Below, one piece after another: positions 25,851 to 34,424 of a DNA stretch of 64,000 nucleotides. The stretch lies in NCBI GenBank assembly GCA_020628545.1, contig JAHDEX010000002.1, positions 1 through 64,000 on the forward strand, read 5' to 3'. Made by a program: the position numbers and the translations under genes. The notes beneath the pieces were generated by a model. The model was not told the origin of the DNA, did no database searches, and was given only the letters and a program-made list of their open reading frames with translations. Position 1 is the stretch's first letter; each line of letters starts with the position of its first letter. The DNA is from Paracoccaceae bacterium. GTDB taxonomy: Bacteria; Pseudomonadota; Alphaproteobacteria; Rhodobacterales; Rhodobacteraceae.

Positions 25851-26614
25851 GCTTGTTGGCTGTGGAAGACGTCGTTGTCCGCCATGGCGGTCAGACGGTG
25901 CTAGATCGGGTGAGCCTGACGCTCGCCCCGAAAGAGATTGTCACGATTGTCGGACCGAACGGGTCCGGAAAATCTACGCTTCTGCGCGTCCTAATCGGGG
26001 CGCAGAAGGCAAGCGAAGGATCGGTCAGGGCTGCTAAAGACTTGCGCGTGGGATACGTGCCACAAAAGCTGCATATCGATCCATCGCTGCCGTTGACGGT
26101 GCGCCGGTTTCTGGACCTGCCGAAACGCGTGAAAGAGTCGGATGCGCGCGCGGCGCTGGAGGCGGCGGGTCTTGCAGACCTTGGCAAGCGGCAGATGACG
26201 GATTTGTCCGGGGGACAGTTTCAGCGCGTTCTGCTGGCGCGCGCTATTCTGGGCCGTCCGCAGGTTTTGGTGCTGGATGAGGCGACACAAGGGCTGGATC
26301 AGCCCGGGTCGGCAAGTTTCTATAAACAGATCGAAGCGGTGCGGAACGAACTGGGCTGTGCTGTGTTGATGGTCAGCCATGAGTTGCATGTGGTGATGAG
26401 CGCGTCGGATCGGGTGATTTGCCTAAACGGGCATATCTGCTGCGAGGGGACGCCGGATGTTGTCAGCGCAGCACCTGCATATCGGGAGCTGTTCGGGACA
26501 GGCACGGGGGGCGCGCTTGCGCTTTACCGGCACGACCACGATCACCATCATGACCACCACCATGACCATGGCCACAATCATGCGCATGATCATAGCCATG
26601 AGGCCGCAGAGTAG
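25847..26614 (+). CDS. znuC: Zinc ABC transporter ATP-binding protein with His-rich C-terminal tail
   Basis: A 255-residue ATPase. Walker A is GPNGSGKST, signature LSGGQFQRVLLARAI, Walker B VLVLDEATQGLD. After the ATPase core the last about 28 residues are dominated by His and Asp (HDHDHHHDHHHDHGH type), a putative cytoplasmic zinc-binding tail not found in the E. coli protein. Start at 25847 gives the coupled ATGA overlap with zur; a start at 25820 would add non-family residues. Ends in a TAGTG overlap with znuB. Confidence 0.94.
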   Translation: MSLLAVEDVVVRHGGQTVLDRVSLTLAPKEIVTIVGPNGSGKSTLLRVLIGAQKASEGSVRAAKDLRVGYVPQKLHIDPSLPLTVRRFLDLPKRVKESDARAALEAAGLADLGKRQMTDLSGGQFQRVLLARAILGRPQVLVLDEATQGLDQPGSASFYKQIEAVRNELGCAVLMVSHELHVVMSASDRVICLNGHICCEGTPDVVSAAPAYRELFGTGTGGALALYRHDHDHHHDHHHDHGHNHAHDHSHEAAE

Positions 26615-27402
26615 TGCTTGACGATTTTCTGGTACGGGCCGCACTTGCCGGTGTGGGCACGGCCCTTGCGACCGGGGCCCTCGGGTGTTTCGTGATCTGG
26701 CGCCGGATGGCCTATTTCGGCGACGCGATGGCCCATGCGGCCGTGCTGGGTGTGGCCCTTTCGCTGGCCTTTGCGATGTCGATCTTCGCGGGCGTGGTGG
26801 TCACGGCACTTGGCATGGCGGTGCTGTTTCTCAGTTTCACCGGGCGTGGTCAGTCGGCGGATGCGACATTGGGCGTGCTCGCCCACGGGGCATTGGCGAT
26901 TGGTCTGGTGGCAATTGCGCTGGTGCCAGGTCAACGCGTGAGCCTCGAAGCGTATCTGTTCGGTGATGTCTTGAGCGTCTCGCGCGGTGATTTGGCGGTG
27001 ATCTGGGGAGGTGCGCTGATTGTCTGCGGTATCCTCGCCAGCCAGTGGTCGGCACTTCTGACATCGACGCTCAGCCCGGATCTGGCGCATGCGGCGGGGA
27101 TCGACCCGCGCAAACAGGATTATCTGATCACCCTGATGCTGGCGCTTGTCGTCGCGGTGGCGATCAAAGTTGTGGGGGCGCTGTTGATTACGGCGCTTCT
27201 GATTATCCCGGCGGCCACCGCCCAACGGTTTGGCCGCACGCCTGAAATGATGGCGGTGACTGCGAGTATCCTGGGTGTCATCGCGGCGCTGGGAGGGCTG
27301 CAGGGCGCGCTGATCATGGATACGCCTGTCGGGCCATCGATGGTGTGCGTTGCGGCGGTGATGTTTGTCGCGGCGATGTCGGTCCGGCAAAGACGCGCTT
27401 AA
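26614..27402 (+). CDS. znuB: Zinc ABC transporter permease
   Basis: A 262-residue, about eight-helix membrane permease of the ABC-3 type. Recognisable are FVIWRRMAYFGDAMAHAAVLGVAL near the N-terminus, the cytoplasmic ATPase-contact region near AYLFGDVL, and KVVGALLITALLIIPAATAQ. The GTG start overlaps the znuC stop by one base. Completes the zur-znuC-znuB operon. Confidence 0.94.
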   Translation: MLDDFLVRAALAGVGTALATGALGCFVIWRRMAYFGDAMAHAAVLGVALSLAFAMSIFAGVVVTALGMAVLFLSFTGRGQSADATLGVLAHGALAIGLVAIALVPGQRVSLEAYLFGDVLSVSRGDLAVIWGGALIVCGILASQWSALLTSTLSPDLAHAAGIDPRKQDYLITLMLALVVAVAIKVVGALLITALLIIPAATAQRFGRTPEMMAVTASILGVIAALGGLQGALIMDTPVGPSMVCVAAVMFVAAMSVRQRRA

Positions 27403-27513
27403 GACCTGAGAAACCAAGCAGTGAATTGCCTGAAACCTGCCGGGTCTTGGTCACAGGTTGGTCAGCTTTTGGCGAGATGATAGCGGCGAAATCTGCTGCT
27501 AAGGAACACTGCC

Positions 27514-27993
27514 ATGATCCGATTGACCGCCGTTGCTGCCGCACTTGCCTTTGGCTTGTCCGGAACCGCCGCCCATGCGCAATCAGGATGCGCCTTGCCA
27601 GAGGGCGTCAATGCGATGGCGACACAGATCGCGGCTGGTGTGAATTCGAGCCGGCGGGCGAACGGGTTGAACGCGCTGCAGTTTGACCGTCGCCTGAGTT
27701 CAGCTGCCCAAAGCCACGCCTGTGATATGGCCCGGCACGGGTTGCAGACGCATACCGGATCAGACGGGTCCACGGCAAAATCGCGGGCGCGGCGTGCCGG
27801 TCACGACGATTGTTTTGTGGGCGAAAGCCTGGCCTGGGGGTTCCGTCAGGCTGAGCGGATTGTGCCTTTATGGATGAACTCTCCAGGGCATCGGCAAGTG
27901 CTGTTGCTGAATGGGGTGACCAAATTTGGTGTCGGGATCACGGATGGGCCAAAAGGGCCAAACTGGGTCCTCGTGGTCGCCCGCGACTGTTGA
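27514..27993 (+). CDS. Secreted CAP-domain (SCP-like) protein
   Basis: A 159-residue protein with signal peptide ending AAHA-Q and a CAP/SCP domain: INEAR-like NSSRRANGLNALQFDRRLSSAAQSHACDMA, the His of THTGSDGS, and FVGESLAWGF and WMNSPGHRQVLL blocks with the conserved Glu and His of the CAP cavity. Probably acts in the periplasm or outside the cell; bacterial CAP proteins have no assigned common activity. The gene stands alone, 111 bp after znuB, with a hairpin-forming repeat downstream. Confidence 0.88.
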   Translation: MIRLTAVAAALAFGLSGTAAHAQSGCALPEGVNAMATQIAAGVNSSRRANGLNALQFDRRLSSAAQSHACDMARHGLQTHTGSDGSTAKSRARRAGHDDCFVGESLAWGFRQAERIVPLWMNSPGHRQVLLLNGVTKFGVGITDGPKGPNWVLVVARDC

Positions 27994-28093
27994 CCACAAT
28001 GAGCGCCCTGACGGGCGCACGCGATAATTTGCGCGCGCCTGATGTGATTTGGTTGGTCCGCATCCGAAGGTCGTCTTGGATGCACTGTTGATG

Positions 28094-28127
28094 CCTCCGG
28101 CGGAGGTATTTTTGGCAAGAAGAAAGC
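28094..28127. repeat. Palindromic interspersed repeat, possible bidirectional terminator
   Basis: CCTCCGGCGGAGG (28094-28106) is a perfect 13-bp palindrome followed by TATTTTTGGCAAGAAGAAA. A related unit, inverted, is found at 63813-63840 (TTCTTTTGGACGAAAATACCTCGGGGGAG). Such elements recur between convergent genes in roseobacters. Here it lies between the CAP gene and dtd and would suit a terminator for the CAP gene. Confidence 0.5.
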
Positions 28128-28136
28128 AGGGGTGTG

Positions 28137-28574
28137 CTAGACCTCAACCCAGAGCGTGACGGGGCCGTCGTTGGTGAGCGCGACTTTCATGTCAGCGCCA
28201 AACTCGCCCGTCTGGGTGGGGATGCCGAGAGCTGCCATGTCGTTAATGAATTGTGCGTAGAGCGCCTTGCCTTCGGCGGGTGGTGCGGCGGAGGAAAAGC
28301 CGGGGCGGTTGCCGCGTGAGGTGTCGCCTGCAAGCGTGAACTGGCTGACGATCAGGGCCGCGCCGCCGGTGTCCATGAGCGACAGGTTCATTTTGCCCGC
28401 GTCATCGGCAAAGATGCGCAGCTTGCTGATCTTGGCGGCGAGTTGGGTGGATTTGGCGGTGTCGTCGCCCTGCATCGCGCAGACGAGGATCAGAAGGCCC
28501 GCGTCGATTTTGCCGATGGTGGCGCCATCCACCATGACTTGGGCTGTGGAGACGCGTTGGATGAGTGCCCTCAA
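28137..28574 (-). CDS. dtd: D-aminoacyl-tRNA deacylase
   Basis: A 145-residue DTD that removes D-amino acids (and Gly from tRNA-Ala) from t[24 protein letters not shown] and the GP-motif block [15 protein letters not shown] are diagnostic. A TTG at 28574 gives the family N-terminus R-A-L-I-Q-R-V-S and a TTGA overlap with the kinase stop; an ATG at 28589 adding five residues is the alternative and cannot be excluded. Last gene of the long minus-strand operon. Confidence 0.92.
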   Translation of the reverse strand: MRALIQRVSTAQVMVDGATIGKIDAGLLILVCAMQGDDTAKSTQLAAKISKLRIFADDAGKMNLSLMDTGGAALIVSQFTLAGDTSRGNRPGFSSAAPPAEGKALYAQFINDMAALGIPTQTGEFGADMKVALTNDGPVTLWVEV

Positions 28575-29488
28575 AGCTCCTTGGCCCATGGTGGGTTGGC
28601 ACCAGCGCGGGAGACGGTAATCGCTGCGGCTTTGGCGCCGAGCGAGAGGGCGTCAGTGATGGTGTCGGTGGAGAGGTTCGCGACGGCATCTTTCGTCAGC
28701 GCACCTGCACCATGCAGGCTGGCGAGGACCCCGGCGTTGAAGGTGTCGCCTGCGCCGACGGTGTCGACCACCTCTGCCTTTTGGGCTGCGACAAAGGTCG
28801 ACCCGGTTGGAGTATAGCCTGTGACGCCCTTCGCGCCCTCGGTGATGCAGAGAAGTTTGACGCCTGTGTCGATAAGCTGTTGCGCTTTGCTTGCCAGATC
28901 GCCTTCGGGAATGAACCAGTCGAGGTCTTCATCGGACAGTTTCACAATATCTGATGTGGCGATCATCTGGTGGATACGGGTGCGGTAGGTGTCCGCGTCT
29001 TTGATAAAGCCGGGGCGTACGTTGGGATCAATCATCGTGACTTTGCCCGCTTCTGCTGCTTTGGCGTGGAAGGCGGCGTAGGTTGAAGCGCAGGGTTCGA
29101 CCGCGAGGGAGATGCCGCCGAAGAAATAGGCGTCGGCCGTGGCGGCGGGAAGGCTTTCGGCAGGCAAGAGACGGCCTGCGGTGTTTTCGTCGTAAAAGGC
29201 GTAGCTCGCCTGACCGTCGGTGAGTTTGACAAAGGCGAGTGTCGTAGGCGCGTCGCTGCGGTGGGCCGGGGAGGCATCGACCTCTGACGCCACGAGGCTG
29301 TTGATCAGGACCTCTCCGAACAGGTCGGTCGAAATGCCAGAGTAGAATTGCACAGGCGCGCCAAGGCGGCCGAGTGCGATGGCGGTGTTGAAGACAGCAC
29401 CGCCCGCGTGGGGGGCGAAGGCGGCTTCGCCTGCTGCGGTTTCGCGTGGCAGCATATCAATCAGGGCTTCGCCCGCGCAGAGGATCAT
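28571..29488 (-). CDS. PfkB-family carbohydrate kinase (fructokinase-like)
   Basis: A 305-residue ribokinase-fold kinase. [13 protein letters not shown] at the start, [23 protein letters not shown] at the substrate side, and the C-terminal [18 protein letters not shown] with the catalytic Asp are complete. Resembles fructokinases. Start at 29488 is supported by AGGAG five bases upstream; an in-frame start 33 bp earlier is not needed. It is 10 bp after the zinc-ribbon gene and overlaps dtd by 4 bp. Its position in an otherwise membrane-related operon is unexplained. Confidence 0.9.
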   Translation of the reverse strand: MILCAGEALIDMLPRETAAGEAAFAPHAGGAVFNTAIALGRLGAPVQFYSGISTDLFGEVLINSLVASEVDASPAHRSDAPTTLAFVKLTDGQASYAFYDENTAGRLLPAESLPAATADAYFFGGISLAVEPCASTYAAFHAKAAEAGKVTMIDPNVRPGFIKDADTYRTRIHQMIATSDIVKLSDEDLDWFIPEGDLASKAQQLIDTGVKLLCITEGAKGVTGYTPTGSTFVAAQKAEVVDTVGAGDTFNAGVLASLHGAGALTKDAVANLSTDTITDALSLGAKAAAITVSRAGANPPWAKEL

Positions 29489-29498
29489 CGCCAAACTC

Positions 29499-30617
29499 CT
29501 ATTGACTGTTAGCGATAACAAATCCCACAGCCAGCGCGATAATCAAGCCGATAATCACCGCGATGGCGATTTTCCAGGCGGAATAGGGGCGCTCGCCCTG
29601 CACCCTGCCGGTGCGCCCGTTCACGACAAAGCGGTAGGTCTTGCCGTTGTATTTGTAGGCCGCAAGCCAGACAGGCAGCAGGATGTGTTTGAAGGTCACC
29701 GCACTGATGGCGGTGTCCACGGACGTGATACGCTGCTCATCGCCGCCGATGTCGTATTTCACGTCGCGGCGTATCATCCGGTCCATGTAATTGCGCGCCT
29801 CTGAGAACCCGTCTTGCAGCTCCACCGTGTAGCCTTCGGCGCGGAAGCCTGCGAGGTATTCGGGCTTATAAGGTTCCAGCGCCGACAGATCCCACGGTTC
29901 GAGTGCGTCGGTGTACCGCTTTGGCAGGCTGGTGGAGGCCAGCACCAAGACATCGTCAAAGAACCGCGCGACACGGCCTGCCGCACGCCGCCAGCGGGTC
30001 TTGCGGACACGTACCTGCTTGCGCTTTCCGTCGCGCATCACGGTTTTCGTTTCATAGTAGTGCGTGCCGCGCTGGCCGGTGTATTGCGATTTGGTGTCGG
30101 CATCGAAGGTCCAATAGGGGACGTAGATACCGTTCATCTTACGCCCTTTGCGGGCATAGTCGGTCAGGCCATTGGGTGCGAACCAGAGCGATCCGAGCCA
30201 GTTGATCAGCGCCTGCCGCGCATTGCCCTCGTCCAGTTCAAAGGGCAGCAGACCACGGGGTTTGATATGCCGGTGGGTGCCTGTGTCGGTGACGACAGGT
30301 GTGGCGCAGAACGGGCATTCTGCGGCATGCTGGTCGCTGTCGAACTCGGTCTGGGCGCCGCAGTTGGGGCAGCTGATGACGCGGGTCTCTTCGATCTCTT
30401 CCGCGTCGAGTGCGTTCGCCAAGGCCGCGCGGAAGTCGAGCTCCTTAATGCCACCCCAAGGGCCGCTGTTTGGTTCCAGCGGTTCGGTGTTGCCGCAGTG
30501 GTCGCAGATCAGCTGATGGTCGCCGGGGTCAAAGCGCAGGTCCGAACCGCAGTTTTCGCAAGGAAAGCGGTGTTCTGTGACGGGGGCGCTTGCAGGGCTG
30601 TCGAAAGTATCGGTCAT
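29499..30617 (-). CDS. Membrane-anchored double zinc-ribbon protein
   Basis: A 372-residue protein. The first ribbon is FPCENCGSDLRFDPGDHQL to CDHCGN, the second SCPNCGAQTEFDSDQHA to CPFCATP, each with two CxxC knuckles. A long middle domain (about 130-320, rich in Tyr, Trp and Arg) is followed by a single C-terminal membrane helix (IAIAVIIGLIIALAVGFVI). Homologues in roseobacters are often mis-annotated as helicase or primosomal protein; no helicase motif is present. ATG 30617 is preferred over a GTG at 30623. Lies between the b561-like genes and the kinase gene. Confidence 0.8.
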   Translation of the reverse strand: MTDTFDSPASAPVTEHRFPCENCGSDLRFDPGDHQLICDHCGNTEPLEPNSGPWGGIKELDFRAALANALDAEEIEETRVISCPNCGAQTEFDSDQHAAECPFCATPVVTDTGTHRHIKPRGLLPFELDEGNARQALINWLGSLWFAPNGLTDYARKGRKMNGIYVPYWTFDADTKSQYTGQRGTHYYETKTVMRDGKRKQVRVRKTRWRRAAGRVARFFDDVLVLASTSLPKRYTDALEPWDLSALEPYKPEYLAGFRAEGYTVELQDGFSEARNYMDRMIRRDVKYDIGGDEQRITSVDTAISAVTFKHILLPVWLAAYKYNGKTYRFVVNGRTGRVQGERPYSAWKIAIAVIIGLIIALAVGFVIANSQ

Positions 30618-30619
30618 TG

Positions 30620-31042
30620 TCACAGGTATTTATGCATGAACTTTGGGGAAATCATCCGCAAAGCGTTGTCGCGCAGCACGTTGTGTCGCCAAAAGTGGAA
30701 AAGGGCGTGAAATGTGGCGATGACCAGCACGATGAGGAGAGAGGTAAACGCGGCGTCTTTGCTGGCCCAGCCCAGAAGTGCGCCGGCATTGATGAGGATG
30801 CTGAGGGCGATCATCGCGTAAAGGCCCGCGTGGGCGATGGTGAAAGTTGATCGCAAAATCCCCTCCAGTTTCGGACTGGGCTTGGCGCGCACCCCTTTGA
30901 CGATGGCGATGCCGACCCAAACTGCGCCCAGCAGCACATATGCCCAACGCAGCCAGACCGCGTCTGTTCCGCCTTTGATCATTGCAAGAAGCATCATGAA
31001 GAACGTCCAATGGAGCAGGATATTCAGGCGGCGGCGTGTCAT
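30620..31042 (-). CDS. Cytochrome b561-like membrane protein (second of pair)
   Basis: A 140-residue four-helix protein. His residues suited for haem ligation occur in ILLHWTFFMML, IAHAGLYAMIALSIL and FHALFHFWRHNVLRDNALR. The C-terminal RHNVLRDNALRMISPKFMHKYL strongly resembles the end of the upstream neighbour, so the pair arose by duplication. The start at MTRRRLNILLH overlaps the previous stop (ATGA). Electron transfer in the membrane is likely but partner unknown. Confidence 0.75.
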   Translation of the reverse strand: MTRRRLNILLHWTFFMMLLAMIKGGTDAVWLRWAYVLLGAVWVGIAIVKGVRAKPSPKLEGILRSTFTIAHAGLYAMIALSILINAGALLGWASKDAAFTSLLIVLVIATFHALFHFWRHNVLRDNALRMISPKFMHKYL

Positions 31043-31584
31043 AAAAAGCGATGTAGGGCTTTTGGCGCCATGATCCGCAGGGCGTTGTCGCCAAGTTTGA
31101 TGTGGCGCCAAGTGTGAAACCCTGCATGGACGATGGCGATGACGGCGAGTGTGTAGAATTCGATAATGTGGATCTGGCCGATCAGGTCATTCCACGCGGG
31201 CAGGTTCAAGGGGTAGGCAATTGGCACGAAATCCCCGGCCCAAAGCTGCCGCGATGCGGTGAGGCCGAGGCCGAAGCCAGTCAGGGCGACGCCGAAGAGA
31301 CCCCAGATGAGGGTTTTGTGCAGAAGTTGATGGAACCGCTTTTGGTGCGCCCCGAGTTTTGGCCCGGGGCGACCCATCAGCCCTTTGCGGATGTGTGTCA
31401 CGGTCCAGACGAGCGCGAAGGTCACAAAGATCAGCCCGAAGACAGAATGGACCTGAAACGCCCACGGTCCAATGGCATTCACGTCCTCTGGTGTCACAAA
31501 CATGAACCAGATGAACAGCGGGATGGTGGCACCATGCAGGATCTTCAGACGGGTGCGGCGATGGGGCAGGGGCAAGCGTGTCAT
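31039..31584 (-). CDS. Cytochrome b561-like membrane protein (first of pair)
   Basis: A 181-residue, four-helix protein of the bacterial cytochrome b561 fold. Candidate haem His are in KILHGATIPLF, FQVHSVFGLIF, HQLLHKTLIWGLFG and IAIVHAGFHTWRH. It ends KLGDNALRIMAPKALHRFL, matching the following gene. The start at MTRLPLPHRRTR is chosen because residues before it do not fit the family; further upstream reading would overlap the SPFH gene's end. 64 bp after the SPFH gene. Confidence 0.78.
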   Translation of the reverse strand: MTRLPLPHRRTRLKILHGATIPLFIWFMFVTPEDVNAIGPWAFQVHSVFGLIFVTFALVWTVTHIRKGLMGRPGPKLGAHQKRFHQLLHKTLIWGLFGVALTGFGLGLTASRQLWAGDFVPIAYPLNLPAWNDLIGQIHIIEFYTLAVIAIVHAGFHTWRHIKLGDNALRIMAPKALHRFL

Positions 31585-31648
31585 ACCCTCAGCCACGAAA
31601 GCTGAGGGCGAAAAGTTCCGCGCGGGTGGTGGCGCGGTGTTGGCCACG

Positions 31649-32764
31649 CTAAGCGCCGGGTGGCGGTGGCGGCGGCGCGACAGTGAAGATCGCAACCAGA
31701 TCCGGCACGTCTTCAGCCTTCATCCAGCCGTCCTGGCCCTGGGTCCAGACCATCGTGTCGCGATTGACCTTGCCCTCAGTCACCATGCGGCCCATCGCGG
31801 CGGTAGAGAACGGTCCTGTGACCTCGCCATTTACGGCCATATGCCAGGTGTGTTCCTGTGGTGGCGGCGGCGGAGGCGGCGGGGCCATGGGCGCGGCCTG
31901 CGGCATCTGCCCCCAAGGGCCCTGTTGCATCATGTTCCCCATCTGCATTCCAAGACCGGCACCCATGCCCATTCCCATCGCTTGCCCGGCGCCAGAGCCA
32001 TCGGTGCCAAGCGCTTGTGCCGCTTTGTACTTGAGATGCTCATCAAGGTTGCCGGTGATGCCGCGGCTGGTGCGCTCATCCAGCGCTTTTTCGACCGCAG
32101 GGGGCAGCGAGATGTTCTCGATATAAAGTTCGGGCAGGGTGATGCCGTATTGGGAGATTGTGCCAGAGATCGCCTCAGCGATCAGTTTGCCCACATCGCC
32201 GGTGTTCGCAGCCATATCGAGAACTGGGATGCCGGACTTCGCAATCGCGCGACTGAACTCCTGCACGATTATGTTGCGGATCTGATAGCTGATCTCGTCG
32301 GCGGTGAATTCGCCATCGGTGCCCACAATCTCAACCATAAACCGCGCCGCGTCGCTGACCTTCATTGTGTAGGTGCCATAGGCGCGTATGCGGGTGGGGC
32401 CAAACTCCGGATCGCGGAGCATCACCGGGTTCTTGGTGCCCCATTTGAGGTTGGAGAACCGGGTCGTGTTGACGAAGTAGATCTCTGACTTGAACGGGCT
32501 TTGGAAGCCGTGATCCCAGTGGTTCAGGGTCGTCAGGATCGGCATGTTGTTGGTTTCGAGCATATAAAGCCCAGGGGTGAAGACGTCGGCGATCTGGCCT
32601 TCGTGGACGAAGACGGCAGCTTGGCCTTCGCGCACAGTCAGCTTCGCGCCGTATTTGATCTCATGCCCCTGACGCTCAAACCGCCAGACCATGGTGTCCT
32701 GCGTATCGTCCGTCCAATGGATGACGTCGATGAACTGACCGGAAAGGAAATCGAAAATGGACAT
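31649..32764 (-). CDS. SPFH-domain protein with C-terminal GYF_2 domain
   Basis: A 371-residue protein. Residues about 1-250 are an SPFH/virion-core (YdjI-type) domain (MSIFDFLSGQFIDVIHW, VNTTRFSNLKWGTKNPV, LDERTSRGITGNLDEHLKY). A Met/Gly/Gln-rich linker (about 255-290) and a run of Pro lead to a GYF_2 domain (HTWHMAVNGEVTGPFSTAAM...TMVWTQGQDGWMKAEDVP), followed by a Pro-rich end. GYF_2 domains bind Pro-rich peptides or act near membranes. The family is linked to TelA/TerC-type stress systems. 23 bp after the DUF2927 gene. Confidence 0.85.
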   Translation of the reverse strand: MSIFDFLSGQFIDVIHWTDDTQDTMVWRFERQGHEIKYGAKLTVREGQAAVFVHEGQIADVFTPGLYMLETNNMPILTTLNHWDHGFQSPFKSEIYFVNTTRFSNLKWGTKNPVMLRDPEFGPTRIRAYGTYTMKVSDAARFMVEIVGTDGEFTADEISYQIRNIIVQEFSRAIAKSGIPVLDMAANTGDVGKLIAEAISGTISQYGITLPELYIENISLPPAVEKALDERTSRGITGNLDEHLKYKAAQALGTDGSGAGQAMGMGMGAGLGMQMGNMMQQGPWGQMPQAAPMAPPPPPPPPQEHTWHMAVNGEVTGPFSTAAMGRMVTEGKVNRDTMVWTQGQDGWMKAEDVPDLVAIFTVAPPPPPPGA

Positions 32765-32787
32765 AACTGTCTCCTTCGTATGCAGGC

Positions 32788-33759
32788 CTAGGTCGGCCCG
32801 GAATTCAGTAATTCGCGTGCGATCTGGCGCGCGATTGGCGCTGCCTCTGCGGCGGTCATGCCGGTCTCGAAGCGGTCATCGTAAAGCATCTTGAGAAGCA
32901 GTTCGTCGTGGCGGGTGAGTAGCCCAAACTCTTCATCATCGTTGAAGATCGACGGGCGCGCCTGCGGGCTGTCGTTGGCGAGGCCGAGCCCCTGGGCCAG
33001 TTCCTCGTGGAAGCATGTTGTGCGCAAGAGGTCTGGGTGTTCAGCGCGGATGACGGCGACAGCTTTCGAATAGCTCGCACTGCCGCCTTCTGAAAACGCC
33101 ACCACGACGCAAAGCTGTTCGCGTGGTAGGTTGGTGATTGCGCGGAGGCTGCTGGGCGCGATGCCGGGCACGATTTCTTGCAAGCGTGCGGCGTAGCCGA
33201 GGCGGTCGTCTTCGTTCAGCACAAGCACATGAAAGTTCGGGTTACGGTCCGTTTGTGTGATCGGCAATCCCGTCGCGATAGACAAGCGGCGCGCGTAAGA
33301 CGCGACGCTGATGCGGTCACGTTGCTGCTGATCGGGCGTGACGGAGGGCCCGAATTCAAGTGACATGCGCACTGGACGGTCCCAACGGCGCAGGCGCGAT
33401 AGCGTGGCTTGCGGGCGCAGGATGTCACCGTCGGTCACGTATTCATCGAAAAGTGCGATGCGGATAAAATTGCGGGCGAGCTGGGTGTCAGTAAACGGCG
33501 TGTCAGGCCCGCCGCCGTCGCCACGCAGAAGTCCTTGCGACAACAGATCATTCTGCAAACGGCGATAGTAGGTAGCGAGGGCGAGGCTCGCCTGACTTGG
33601 TGCGACGACCTCTGGCTCTGTGACTTCGGGTGGCGCTTCAACCGGGGGGCGCGCTTGCGGCGGTGTGCCCGGCACGGGTGGCGCCACAAGATCGCAGGCG
33701 GCAAGGGCGCACAGACCAAAAAGGCCCGCGGCCCGCAACATGCCGCCGCGTTTGATCAT
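32788..33759 (-). CDS. DUF2927 lipoprotein
   Basis: A 323-residue protein with a lipobox (LFGLCALAAC, Cys about 22), a Pro-rich spacer, and a DUF2927 domain (about residues 90-300). FHEELAQGLGLANDS resembles a zinc-protease HExxH-like region without a full HExxH (HEELA), while SIFNDDEEFGLLTRHDELLLKMLYDDRFE is the conserved end. Probably sits at the periplasmic face of the inner or outer membrane. The start overlaps the TelA stop (ATGA). Confidence 0.82.
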   Translation of the reverse strand: MIKRGGMLRAAGLFGLCALAACDLVAPPVPGTPPQARPPVEAPPEVTEPEVVAPSQASLALATYYRRLQNDLLSQGLLRGDGGGPDTPFTDTQLARNFIRIALFDEYVTDGDILRPQATLSRLRRWDRPVRMSLEFGPSVTPDQQQRDRISVASYARRLSIATGLPITQTDRNPNFHVLVLNEDDRLGYAARLQEIVPGIAPSSLRAITNLPREQLCVVVAFSEGGSASYSKAVAVIRAEHPDLLRTTCFHEELAQGLGLANDSPQARPSIFNDDEEFGLLTRHDELLLKMLYDDRFETGMTAAEAAPIARQIARELLNSGPT

Positions 33760-34424
33760 GCAGTGCCGGTCGCTGAACCGATGGCAGCACCTGCGCCGTC
33801 GCCACGGGCTTTTGCCGCGGCGAGTGTTTTTTTCAGCTCTTCTTCCATCTTCTGCATTTCGGCTTCCGCCTCTGCCCGTTTGCGCTTGCCTTCGTCGGCA
33901 ATCTCTAGGCTTTCGTTGATGGTGGCAATCAGATTTGCGTTCGCCTCTTTCACAGCTTCGATATCAAAGACGCCGCGTTCCATTTCCTTGCGGATCGTGG
34001 AGTTCGCGTCGCGCAGATTTTTTGCATTCGCGCGGAGGAGTTCATTGGTCAGATCATTGGCATCACGCACAGCCACGGCGGCTTCGGCAGAGCGCTGGAT
34101 GGTGACGGCCTGTGCCAGTTGAGTTTCCCAAAGTGGGACGGTGTTTACGAGGGTCGAATTGATCTTTGTGACCAGCGATTTGTCGTTTTCCTGCACAAGC
34201 CGGATCGACGGCAGGGACTGCATCGTGACCTGACGGGTCAGTTTGAGGTCATGCACCCGACGCTCCAGATCATCGCGTGCGGCACGCAGATCGCGCAATT
34301 CCTGCGCTTTCATCACGCCTTCTTCCTCGGGCGCGGCTTGCACTTCTGCTTCCTTTGCGGGGATCGCGTTGGCGTCGAGATCTTCAAGCTTTGCCGGCCG
34401 CAATATAGATTGCAAGTTCGTCAT
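33756..34424 (-). CDS. TelA-family protein, C-terminal part (frame-shifted from N-terminal part)
   Basis: Reads as the C-terminal 60 percent of a TelA/toxic-anion resistance protein: DLERRVHDLKLTRQVTMQSLP, VNTVPLWETQLAQAVTIQRS, RKEMERGVFDIEAVKEANANLI and IADEGKRKRAEAE are family hallmarks. The true join to the N-terminal part is at about 34384-34395, where the frame moves by +1 (or -2). An ATG at 34424 inside the N-terminal frame could start a separate polypeptide. Either the gene is a pseudogene, the protein is made in two pieces, or the base sequence is wrong by one or two bases. Confidence 0.8.
   Translation of the reverse strand: MTNLQSILRPAKLEDLDANAIPAKEAEVQAAPEEEGVMKAQELRDLRAARDDLERRVHDLKLTRQVTMQSLPSIRLVQENDKSLVTKINSTLVNTVPLWETQLAQAVTIQRSAEAAVAVRDANDLTNELLRANAKNLRDANSTIRKEMERGVFDIEAVKEANANLIATINESLEIADEGKRKRAEAEAEMQKMEEELKKTLAAAKARGDGAGAAIGSATGTA

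Noticed and set aside
26520-26610. Repeated CATGACCACCAC sequence
   Set aside because: Coding repeat of the ZnuC His tail, in frame, not a DNA repeat element.
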